DNA from: Ophiosphaerella korrae
Lineage: Eukaryota; Ascomycota; Dothideomycetes; Pleosporales; Phaeosphaeriaceae
DNA: 15,845 bases
Assembly: GCA_028456385.1 (NCBI GenBank)
Contig: JALNQF010000716.1
Location: forward strand, 1-15,845
Direction: 5' to 3'
The translations under genes were made by a program, and so were the position numbers. The notes below the pieces were generated by a model. That model was given only the letters and a program-made list of their open reading frames with translations. It was not told where the DNA came from and ran no database searches. This document shows positions 1-9,879 of this stretch, piece after piece (position 1 is the first letter of the stretch; every line of letters starts with the position of its first letter).

Positions 1-2974
1 TTTCTTAATTCTAATCTAGTAGTAGGCGTTCTAGATATCTAGTTTTGTAAAGATTCTTACTTTCTATAGTCTATCTTATATTACGTCTATTTATAGTAAA
101 GGGTATTAGTTCTTATTTATAATTACGTTAGTTTTTCTAAAGTCTACGTAAAGTCTTTTATTACTTATTCTCTTTTTATTTATAAATATAAGTCTATATA
201 CTACTAAAGACTTAGATTCTTATATCTATCTTTTCTTTAGTGCGTTTTTAATAAACGTTTATTTAATCTTAGATTCTTTTTCTATTTTTCTATAAACTAG
301 GCTCTATCCTATATCTTTATCTTCTTTTAGGTCTATTACTAAATCCTATAGTTAATGTTTTAGAAGGTAATCTTTAGGTTCTATAAGCTATTTTTCTTAT
401 TTCTTATATTCTTTTAGGAATTCTCTTTTATATGTAACTATGTTAGCTTTTAATATTTTTTTTTTAGGGTAGCTAATTCTACCTATTCTCTAATTAATTC
501 TTAGGTTAGTTATCTATAACTATAGTATTCCTAGTATTATATCTTATTTATTATTAATTGTTATTATATCTATAACTATATTCTTAATTGTTATCTCTTC
601 TAGTTCTAGCGTAGAGGGTATTGTCTCGAACCTTATAGGTTCCTAGAATAGTTTTCTTTTAATTATACTTAGTTATTAAGGGTACTTCTTTATAGTATAA
701 GTTATTCCTTAGTCTTCTATAAACTTCTTTAATATAAAGTTCTTTGTAGCTCTACTATTAAATAATAATTATACTTTCTTTCCTTAATAAGTACTTATCT
801 TTGTAATATATAGGCCTCTTATACCTTCTAGCTTTTTTTACTTTAGTATTTTTATAAATTATCTATTTTCCTAGAGCTATAGCCTTATTTTAAGTTTATA
901 TTCTTTATATTTTAGATATTTATTATACTTGTATTTATACTATAGTCTTCCTTAGACGTATTTTTTAGGTAGTTTTAGTCTAGGCCTTATTACTAAGTAA
1001 CCTTCTTCTAGTATTATTTCTTATCCTTAGATATCTTCTACTAGAATTACTCTTATATAGTTATAGCCTCTTTTTCTTATAAGCTATACTTTATTATTTA
1101 CTTTAGGGTTTCTATATATTATATAATTCTTTTTTAGGTATAATATCTATAATACTTTAAAATAAGCTAGATGTTTTAGGTTTATTATTTTGTTATCCCC
1201 TTCTTAGTAACTATCTATTCTAGGTCTTGTATTTATTAGGATATAGTATACTATTAGTACTTGTAGTATATAGGCTTTATTAATCTATTATATTTTTCTT
1301 ATAAGGAACTACTATTCTCTTTATATAAGTATTCTTCTTACTATAACTATATATTACTTTATCTATTCTTAAAATAGTATAAACTTTATTTTTTTAGAAT
1401 TACGTTCTTTCTAGTCTTTATACGCTTCTTCTATACTTATAACTAGTAAGTATTTCTAAATAAATTTCTATTCTTTATTTTATTCTTCTATATCTATTAT
1501 TGTATAGCTATTATAGCTATATATATCTAGCTAGGTATATTCTATACCTCTTATACTTTTCTATTTTTTTACTTTCTTATAGTTTTTTAGAAGAAGCTAT
1601 AGTAGTCTCTTTATCTAGTACTAGTCCTTTAGCCTAGATTAATAGGGTCTAAAGCTCTTCTCTTTCTAAGTCTTCTATTAGTAAGTCTATTATATATACT
1701 ATTTCTTCTAACTATACTTTTATCTTTTCTTTTATTACTACTACTCTATACTTTTATAAGAACTATCCTACTCTTTATTTACTAGAAAGATATATATAGT
1801 AGTTGTCTTTATAATAAAAAGTTTAATAGAGTATTATATATTATATTTTTTTACTTCTAGCTACCTTTTTTTAAGGTTTAGCCTATGCTTATAGTATTTC
1901 TTTCTTTTTCTCTATTATCTTTAACTAAGTTTCCTTATCTTTTTTATAGTTCTTACTTTTATAGTCTTTTACGTAGTATCCTAGTTTTTTATATTTATAA
2001 TATACTATATCCTTTTTCTTCTTTAATTAGTAGTTTTTTGCGTAGTAGCCTTTCTTACTATAGTTAAAATACGTAAAGTCTTTATTTTTTTTTCTCCTTC
2101 TATCTTTATTTACGTTAAGGATTATAGGGTCTCTAGTATCCTAGTTTCTAGTTTAGCTACTATACTTGTTCTTTTTCTATTCTTAAAGGTTATTATTAAT
2201 TTAGATTACCTATTATTTTAGGGCTTCTAGTATCCTAGGTTTCTTTATATATATTATTTTGTATTAAATTTTTACGTTTAGTCTTCATTTAAATTGTAAT
2301 ATAAGGGCTAATTTATTCTATTCTATATTTTAGCTTAGTTATTTAAATTATAATACGTATTCTAGGATACTCTTATTTTGTATAAGCCTTTTAAGTTTCT
2401 CTTTAGCTTATTAGGTAATGTCTATATCCCTAAATACTACTCTTATTTGTTTAGTAAAGTATTTATAGCTTCTAAAAATAGCTCTAGTTTTATCTTTTTA
2501 GGTTATTAGAGAATACGTCGTGTAATTTATCTAGTAGAGCTCGTACTATCTTATTGCGTCCTCTTTAAGGTATAGTCTAATATATATTACCTTCTTTTCT
2601 TCTATATTAAAGTATAGTACTTATACGTCTATCTAGAGTTATACTAACACTATAAAGGGTCTTAATTTTTCCCTTGTTCTATTAAACTTTTTAAGAATAG
2701 GTATCTTAAGTAGTTTCTTTGTTGCACTTATTTCTAGTTATTAAGTAATTAGCTCTATCTAGTTCTAGCCTTTAATAATAGCTTTAATTTATACTTTATT
2801 CTATTTTAAGTAGTCTTGTAGTTCCTTATTCTACGTTTCTAGTACTTTAATTACTATCTTTATATCTTCTTTGTTATTAATTAGTTTATTTATATAGTCC
2901 TTAATTATTTCCTATATAGTACTATCTAACTTATAACTACTCTTAGAGGCTTTACTTTTTAAACTTTCTACTAT
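1..2974 (-). pseudogene. Element A gag-pol pseudogene (Gag to start of RT)
   Basis: This is a degenerate Gag-Pol polyprotein frame on the minus strand. The likely start is at 2974, where an ATA sits at the place of the inferred ATG in B. In reading order it carries the Gag capsid region (about 2630-2160), two zinc knuckles (about 2071-1970), the protease active-site region (AAT-AGT-AGA on the minus strand from 759, a mutated Asp-Ser-Gly), and the first RT block (about 150-1, an F-T-K-L-D-like motif ending at the window edge). Many codons are TAG or TAA where the family has Trp, Gln or Arg. A one-base expansion at 1564-1570 shifts the frame between knuckles and protease. It cannot be expressed. 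The identification rests on alignment with B and on the protease and RT motifs. Confidence 0.85.
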
Positions 2975-3035
2975 TGTATTAGCTAGACTATACGCTACTT
3001 ACGCTTTACTTCTTGTAATAACTAAATTAGCAAAG

Positions 3036-3465
3036 TGTTACTAGCTTACTAGAGTTAACTTCCTAATAGCCTAGATAAGTATTAGTAGATTATAAGGTAA
3101 TAACAAAAGCTTATATTATAATCTATAATAGGCTATAAATAATAGAAGATATTTTATAACTATCTTTATATTATTGCTTGTAGTTAATAATTAAATTACT
3201 AATACTATCTTAATAATGCGTATCGCTACTAACTATATACTTGTCCTAATCTATTAATCTATTACTACTAAAAACAATAGATTATAGATTACCTTAATCT
3301 ATAATCTATTAACGCTAAGAGTCTATAGATTATAGATTACTTTAGGTATCCTAATTATATGTAGTTTCCTAATTAAGTTTATATTCTTTATATTTATAAG
3401 AACTGAATCCTTTAGTTGTAAGGCTAATTAGTTCTATCTATATTTCTCTTATTACTATCGTAATA
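3036..3465 (-). repeat. Element A 5' LTR (430 bp)
   Basis: This is the long terminal repeat of A in minus orientation. Read on the minus strand it starts TATTACGATAG at 3465 and ends GTAACA at 3036, matching both B LTRs over exactly 430 bp. It keeps the internal AATCTATAATCTAT palindrome cluster at about 3276-3339. The ancestral ends were presumably TG...CA, with the leading TG now TA. Only one LTR of A is in the window. Confidence 0.92.
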
Positions 3466-4268
3466 ATAATATAGTATAGAAAGTAATTTAAAACTTTATA
3501 AACAACTTAATATCTAAGAAAAAAGATATAAAAATAGTAATTAACGCTTTAGAAATATAGAACAAAGAACTATAAGACTATTTAAAGTATAATAAAGTAT
3601 AAATTAAAGCTATTATTAAAAGATAAAACTAGATAGAACTAATTACTTAATAACTAGAGATAAGTATAATAAAGAAACTACCTAAGATACCTATACTTAA
3701 GAAATTTAATAGAATAAGAGAAAAACTAAAACCCTTTATAGTATTAGTATAACTCTAGATAAATATATAAGTACTATACTTTAATATAAAAGAAAAGAAG
3801 GTAATATATATTAGAATATACCTTGAAGAAAATATAATATAATAGTTTAAACCTTACTAGATAGACTATATAATATATATACTAATAATATAAAAGGATA
3901 AAACTAAAGCTATTTTTAGAAGTTATAAATACTTTACTAGATAAATAAGAGTAGTATTTAGGGATATAAATATTACCTAATAAGCTAAAGAGAAACTTAA
4001 AAGACTTATATAATAAAAGAGTATCTCTAAGTATATATTATAGTTTAAATAACTATTACAAAATATAAAATAAAATAAATTAGCTCTAATATTATAATTT
4101 AAATAAAGACTAAATAAGAAAATCTAATATAAGATAATCTATATAGAGAAACTAAGAATACTAGAAGTCCTAAAATAATAGGTAATATAAATTAATAATA
4201 ATCTTTAAGAATAGAAGAAAAATAAGTATAAAAGCTAACTTAAAAACTAAAACGTTAGAGACTCTATA
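3466..4268 (+). pseudogene. Element C, left piece: gag pseudogene fragment
   Basis: This is a plus-strand Gag region of an older Ty3/gypsy copy. It aligns without a net gap to B 5777-6579 (803 bp each), with more differences than A has, including transversions. It covers the Gag N-terminal region and the capsid-like domain, and stops just before the zinc knuckles. The left edge is the insertion point of A; the right edge is the TA dinucleotide (4267-4268) where D entered. The sequence resumes at 13150. There is no start codon and there are many in-frame TAG/TAA. The 5' LTR of C is not in the window and should lie beyond the far end of A. Confidence 0.85.
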
Positions 4269-4340
4269 ACGTATTCTATTACTAAAACTAATAAATTACT
4301 AGAACTAATAACTTTCTTTAGTACTACGAACACTACTTCT
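4269..4340 (+). repeat. Element D left terminal inverted repeat
   Basis: It starts ACGTATTCTATTAC. Against the reverse complement of 13076-13147 I count about 8 differences in 72 bp, all transitions, which suits RIP acting on the two ends separately after insertion. The flanking TA (4267-4268) is the target-site copy. Confidence 0.85.
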
Positions 4341-5236
4341 ATACTACTATATTATAACAATAATAAAAAAATACGCCTACGTATAAAGGTAGAGTAGAGC
4401 TTACCTTTAAAGCTTTATCTCTAGGCTAATTCTAAAGCTAGTAACGCGCTACTAAAGTGTTTAACGTTAATTATTATTACTTCTCTAATTAACTTAAAGG
4501 AATTACACTATAAGTAATTACAACTACTAACTACTAGAAACTTACTTCTAATAAAGAGTAGATAATTATTAACTATATCCTTAACTTTAACTAATAAGGA
4601 TTTGCCCCCTAGCTCTACAAGGTAGCTAATATAGCTAATAAACTACTAGTAGTATAAGATAGAATACTTATAAGTAAGTACTAGCCTACACGCTTTGTAA
4701 GGCGCTTAAATAAACTAAAGATAGTATTTAACTAAGTAAAAAATTACTAGAGAATACTCTAAGAAGACTCTAAGGTTATTAGCTTATAGTTTAAGCTTAT
4801 AGAGGATACTAAGGCCTAGTATAAAGTAGTAGATAAAGACATCTATAACTTTTATAAGACTAGCTTCTAGATAAGAGTAATTAGGTTAATAAAGGTTGTT
4901 ATAAGCTTAGAGAGGTATTAATAACTTATACTTACTTAGAGTAGTAATTATAAGTAAGCTATAGTAATCTAGGGTATCTATATAGTAAGGTACGCTATCC
5001 TACTATTTATTATCTATAAAGGGCGCGTCTATATCTCTACTTAGTATAAGGAGATAGGTATACTACTAGACTAGAAGCTCTTAGTCTCTAAGAATAGCTA
5101 GATAATAAATCTACTTAGCCTAGAGTAGTTAAAGTACTTTAACACGTATACAAAGACGCGCTAAGTAGGAGTATACTAGCTACTTATCTTAGATAGCTAC
5201 GAGAGCTACTTTAACTAAGATTTTAAAGATTATTAC
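4322..5236 (+). pseudogene. Element D transposase pseudogene, N-terminal part
   Basis: This is the N-terminal part of a Fot1/pogo (DDE superfamily) transposase, codon register beginning at 4322; the true start codon is not recognisable. In order it shows a psq-like helix-turn-helix (about 4376-4502, ending S-N-x-L-K-G), a CENP-B-like second DNA-binding region (about 4530-4720, including F-V-R-R-L), and the catalytic core. The first catalytic block reads D-I-Y-N-F-Y-K-T-S-F (about 4838-4867); the family has N-F-D-E-T there. The second reads L-I-L-D-S-Y-E-S-Y-F, with the catalytic Asp intact at 5192-5194. The frame ends on D-F-K-D-Y-Y at 5236 and continues in register at 12267. Many TAG/TAA codons stand where the family has Gln or Trp. 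Confidence 0.85.
5232..5236. repeat. Target-site duplication ATTAC, left copy of element B
   Basis: ATTAC directly precedes the 5' LTR of B and is repeated at 12262-12266 directly after the 3' LTR. Five bases is the usual duplication for Ty3/gypsy integrases. Removing B plus one copy restores the transposase reading frame of D, which confirms the boundary. Confidence 0.93.
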
Positions 5237-5666
5237 TATTACAATAGTAATAAGAGAAATATAGATAGAACTAATTAGCCTTACAACTAAAAGATTAAGT
5301 TCTTATAGACACGAAGAATATAAACTTAATTAGGAAACTATATATAACTAGGATACCTAAAGTAATCTATAATCTATAGACTTTTAGCGTTAATAGATTA
5401 TAGATTAAGGTAATCTATAATCTATTGTTCTTAGAAGTAATAGATTAATAGATTAGGACAAGTATATAGTTAGTAGTAATACGCATTATTAAGATAGTAT
5501 TAGTAATTTAATTATTAACTATAAGCAACAATATAGAGATAGTTATAAAATATCTTCTATTATTTATAGCCTATTATAGATTATAATACAAGCTTTTATT
5601 ATTACTTTATAATCTACTAATACCTATCTAGGCTATTAGGAAGTTAACCCTAGTAAGCTAGTAACA
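5237..5666 (+). repeat. Element B 5' LTR (430 bp)
   Basis: It begins TATTACAATAG and ends GTAACA; the ancestral form was presumably TG...CA. It is collinear with 11832-12261 without gaps. It holds a cluster of AATCTATAATCTAT in alternating orientation at 5363-5426. A promoter and polyadenylation site must have been here, but no TATA box can be singled out in such TA-rich sequence. Confidence 0.93.
5363..5426. repeat. Palindrome cluster inside the B 5' LTR
   Basis: The unit AATCTATAATCTAT occurs forward at about 5364-5377, inverted at about 5392-5406, and forward again at about 5412-5425. Adjacent units can pair as hairpins on either strand. Matching clusters sit at 11958-12021 (3' LTR) and 3276-3339 (LTR of A), so the arrangement belongs to the subfamily LTR. 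Its position suggests U3, where protein-binding repeats are common, but no function can be read from it. Confidence 0.75.
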
Positions 5667-5979
5667 CTTTACTAATTTAGTTATTGCGAGAAGTAAAGCG
5701 TAAGTAGCGTATAGTCTAGCTAATACAATAGTAGAAAGTTTAATAAGTAAAGCCCCTAAGAGTAGTTATAAGTTAGATAGTACTATATAGGAAATAATTA
5801 AGGACTATATAAATAAACTAATTAATAATAAAGAAGATATAAAGATAGTAATTAAAGTACTAGAAATATAGAACAAGGAACTATAAGACTACTTAAAATA
5901 GAATAAAGTATAAATTAAAGCTATTATTAAAGGCTAGAACTAGATAGAGCTAATTACCTAACGACTAGAAATAAGTACA

Positions 5980-6729
5980 ACAAAGAAACTACCTAAGATA
6001 CCTATTCTTAAAAAGTTTAATAGAATAAGGGAAAAATTAAGACCCTTTATAGTGTTAGTATAACTCTAGATAGACGTATAAGTACTATACTTTAATATAG
6101 AAGAAAAGAAGGTAATATATATTAGACTATACCTTAAAGAGGACGCAATAAGATAGTACAAGCCCTACTAGACAAACTATAAAACATATTCTTTAATAAC
6201 CTAAAAAGATAAAACTAAAGCTATTTTTAGAAGCTATAAATACTTTACTAAACAAATAAGAGTAGTATTTAGAGATATAGATATTACTTAATAAGCTAAA
6301 GAGAAACTTAAAAGGCTTATACAAAACAAGAGTATTCTAGAATACGTATTATAATTTAAATAACTAAGCTAAAACATAGAATAGAATAAATTAGCCCTTA
6401 TATTACAATTTAAATAAGGACTAAACGTAAAAATTTAATACAAAATAATATATATAGAGAAACCTAGGACACTAAAAGCCCTAAAATAATAAGTAATCTA
6501 AATTAACAACAACCTTTTAGAATAGAAAAAGAACAAGTATAGTAGCTAAACTAGAAACTAGAACACTAGAGACTCTATAATCCTTAACGTAAACAAGGAT
6601 AGAAAGAGAAAAAAGAATAAAGACTTTACGTATTTTAACTATAGTAAGAAAGGCTACTACGTAAAAGACTACTAATTAAAGAAGAAAAAGGATATAGTAT
6701 ATTATAAATATAAGAAACTAGGACACTAT
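5980..6729 (+). other. Element B Gag: capsid-like domain and two CCHC zinc knuckles
   Basis: The retrotransposon Gag region begins near L-P-K-I-P-I-L-K-K-F-N (about 5986). It continues through Y-F-N-I-E-E-K-K-V (from 6088) and a W-Y-K-P-Y-like stretch whose Trp is now TAG. It ends in the F-K-x-G-L-N-V-K-I block (about 6400-6440), a typical Gag core ending. Two knuckles follow, at 6631-6672 and about 6700-6741. In the first, every Cys and the His read Tyr (Y-F-N-Y-S-K-K-G-Y-Y-V-K-D-Y for C-x2-C-x4-H-x4-C). The second keeps its His (G-H-Y) but all three Cys are Tyr. The knuckles would have bound genomic RNA in the particle. Confidence 0.85.
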
Positions 6730-7899
6730 ATAAAAGACTATAAAAGTAAGGACTATAAAAAAGATAAGGAAACTTAGTTAAAGATAATAGAGAAAAAGAA
6801 AGAAATACTATAAGCATTAGCTAAACCTTAAGAAAAGGTAGCTAGGAGTAAAGAAATATAATATATAATACTTTATTAGACCTTTTGTTATAAAGATAAC
6901 TACTATATATATCTTTTTAGTAAATAGAGAGTAGGATAGTTCCTATAAAAGTATAGAGTAGTAGTAATAAAAGAAAGGATAAAAGTATAGCTAGAAGAAA
7001 TAGCGTATATAATAGACTTACTAATAGAAGACTTAGAAAAGGAAGAGCCCTAGACCCTATTAATCTAGGCTAAAAGACTAGTACTAGATAAAGAGACTAC
7101 TATAGCTTTCTCTAAAAGACTATAAGAAAGTAAAAGATAGAAAAGTATAAAAGGTATAAAATACGCCTAGCTAGATATATATAGCTATAATAGCTGTACA
7201 ATAATAGATATAGAGGAATAAAATAAAGAATAGAAATTTATTTAGAAATACTTACTAGTTATAAGTATAGAGGAAGCGTATAAAGACTAGAAAGAACGTA
7301 ATCTTAAAGAAATAAAGTTTATACTATTTTAAGAATAGATAAAGTAATATATAGTTATAGTAAGAAGAATACCTATATAAAGAGAATAGTAGTTCTTTAC
7401 AAGAAAAACGCAATAGATTAACAAAGCCTATATACTATAAGTACTAATAGTATACTACGTCCTAATAAATACAAGACCTAGAATAGATAGTTACTAGGAA
7501 GGGGATAATAAAATAATAAACCTAAAATATTTAGCTTATTTTAAAGTATTATAGATAATATACCTAGAAAAGAATTGTATAATATATAGAAACCCTAAAG
7601 TAAATAATAAAGTATAGCTTATAAGAAAAAGAGGCTACAACTATATAAGAGTAATTCTAGTAGAAGATATCTAAGGATAAGAAATAATACTAGAAGAAGG
7701 CTACTTAGTAATAAGGCCTAGACTAAAACTACCTAAGAAATACGTCTAAAGAAGACTATAGTACAAATATAAGTATAATAAATATCTAAAATATAAAGAA
7801 TATAAACTTAAAACAAGGCTATAGCTTTAGGAAGATAGATAATTTATAAAAATACCTAAGTAAGAAAAGCTAAAAAGTATAAGAGGCTTATATATTATA

Positions 7900-9640
7900 A
7901 AAACAAGTATATACTAAAGAAAGGAAGTATAAATAATAATTAATAGTAGAGCTACAAGGAACTTTATATTAAAGAAGTTTGTAGAAAGCTAAAGAATAAC
8001 CTATACTATAAAGAAGTACCTTTAACAACTAAGTATAATTAAAGGAAAACTATTCTAGAAACCTATAAGGTTTAAGACAATACCCTCTATACTAAAGCTA
8101 GAAGAATTAGAAATTAAAAACATAGTTATAGATATAATAACAATTAATAATAAACAAGATATAATACTAAGAATACTATAGTTATAGATAACTAACCTAA
8201 GAATTAACTAGAGAATAGGTAGAATTAGCTACCTTAAAAGAGAAATATTAAAAGCTAACATAGTTATATATAAAGGAGAATTCTTAGAAGAATATAAGAA
8301 ATAGAAAAAATAGCTTATAGAACCTAAAGATTACCTCCTAGAATATTAACTATAGGATTTAGTAATAGATCTAAAGGAAGATAAGGACGTAGGATAAAGC
8401 CTAGTTTATAGAAAAATAGAAGAAAAATCTAAGATTAAATAAACGTTTATTAAAAACGTACTAAAGAAAGAATAGATATAAGAATCTAAGTCCTTAGTAG
8501 TATATAGACTTATATTTATAGACAAAAAAAGAATAAATAATAAAAGACTTTACGTAGACTTTAGAAAAACTAATATAATTATAAATAAGAACTAATATTC
8601 TTTACTACAAATAGACGTAATATAAAATAGACTATAGAAAGTAAGAATCTTTACAAAACTAGATATCTAGAACGCCTACTACTAGATTAGAATTAAGAAA
8701 GGTAATAAATAGAAAATAGCGTTTAGAACATAATATAGACTATATAAATACCTAGTTATACTCTTTAGCTTAATAAACGTACTAGCAGCCTTCTAGGAAA
8801 GAATAAATATAGTACTAAGAAAGTACTTAGATATATTTATATTTATATACCTAGATAATATCCTTATATTCTTAGAAATAGAAGAAGAATATATATAGTA
8901 TATATACAAAGTACTAGAAAAACTAGTAAAAAGTAAACTATTCTTTAAAATAAGAAAATATAAATTCTATACAAAGGAAATAGACTTCCTTAGATTTATT
9001 ATTAAACTAGGAAAAATTAAGATTAATCTAGAAAAAATTAGATTAATTAACAAATAGCTAATACCTAAAAACCTAAAGGAAGTATAATAATTTTATAGCC
9101 TAGCTACCTTTTATAGAAAGTTAATAGTAAGATAGTTTAAAAATATAGAACTAATAATAAGGCTTATAAAAAAGGATACACTATTTAAATAGATAAGGGA
9201 ATACGACGAAGTATTTAAGAAGATTAAAAAGAAGTTTATAGAAAACCTAGTTATTACAATATATAACCTAGACCTACTAATAATAGTAAAAACAAACGCA
9301 TCTAATTTAGTCTATAGAATAGTACTAATACAAGAAAACTAAACTATAAAACAAGAATATTTAGTTAAATACTTCTCTAAGAAAATAAAGCTAGTAGAGC
9401 TTAACTATCTAATTTATAATAAAGAGATACTAGTAATCTATAAAGTATTTAAATAATAGAGAGTATACCTATAAAGAGTAAAATACTAAATAAAGGTCTA
9501 TATAGACTATAGGAATCTTATAGGATTTATACTAAACAAAGAACTAATATAATAATATATAAGATAGTAGGAATTCCTATTAATATTTAATATAGAAATT
9601 ATATATATAAAAAGAAAAGATAACTAATTTATAGACGCTC
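7900..9640 (+). other. Element B Pol: protease, reverse transcriptase, RNase H
   Basis: The protease active site is at 7942-7968: I-N-S-R-A-T-R-N-F-I for the family D-S-G-A-T-G, so the catalytic Asp is Asn and both Gly are Arg. RT begins around L-Y-V-D-F-R-K (about 8548-8568). The first catalytic Asp is intact at 8662-8664 (K-L-D-I-stop-N-A-Y-Y). The YxDD box reads Y-L-D-N at 8848-8859, its second Asp lost by G to A. RNase H starts near K-T-N-A-S (9289-9303), where the first catalytic Asp of T-D-A-S is Asn. The domain ends near D-A-L-S-R-R (about 9635-9655). All of these changes are single transitions, as RIP predicts. Confidence 0.88.
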
Positions 9641-9879
9641 TTAGTAGAAGACTAGACTTATAGAAAGAAGTAAGCGCTACTAGTATAGTTCTAGTTAAAA
9701 ACAAAGAAGGATATTTAGTCCTAAATATACCTAAAATAGCTGTAACACTTAAAAGAAAGAGTAGTAAGCTAGATAAATAGATTTAGAAAGAAATAAGAAA
9801 AGCCCCTAAAGAAATAAAGAAACTTAAGATCTAAGAAAATCTAGTAAAAGCCTATAGAAGAACGTATATTCTAAGAAAA

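Larger units (their letters stand above)
1..3465 (-). mobile_element. Element A: Ty3/gypsy chromovirus, 5' half, minus strand
   Basis: This is the 5' part of an LTR retrotransposon of the same subfamily as element B. It reads leftward from a 430-bp 5' LTR at 3036-3465 and runs off the window at base 1, inside the reverse transcriptase region. Its reverse complement aligns to B 5237-8700; base 1 corresponds to B 8700. I found one net indel, an extra A in an A-run (T-run 1564-1570 on the plus strand). Most other differences are transitions. On the right it abuts element C exactly, and C resumes in alignment with B 5777. The best reading is that A was inserted into C with target duplication ATAAT (3466-3470). 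The second copy of that duplication and the rest of A lie outside the window, so the duplication is not verified. Confidence 0.9.

Noticed and set aside
1885..2067. Open 60-codon frame on the plus strand, rich in Leu, Ser, Phe and Tyr
   Set aside because: It is antisense to the zinc-knuckle region of A. RIP puts TAA/TAG in the sense strand, and their complements read as Leu codons, so open antisense frames arise as a by-product.
3466..3470. ATAAT as proven target duplication of A, and CCTAG (14047-14051) as that of F
   Set aside because: Only one copy of each is in the window, and such short TA-rich words prove nothing alone. I kept them as proposals inside the element entries.
5667..5700. 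Possible tRNA primer-binding site after the B 5' LTR
   Set aside because: No TGG follows the LTR end directly. A TTAGTTATTGCGAG stretch about 12 bases in could once have been TTGGTTATTG..., but A and B differ there and no tRNA can be assigned.
6635..6817. Open 60-codon frame on the minus strand, nearly the same as the one at 1885-2067
   Set aside because: It is the same antisense shadow, over the knuckles of B. Its similarity to the other frame only reflects the A/B repeat.
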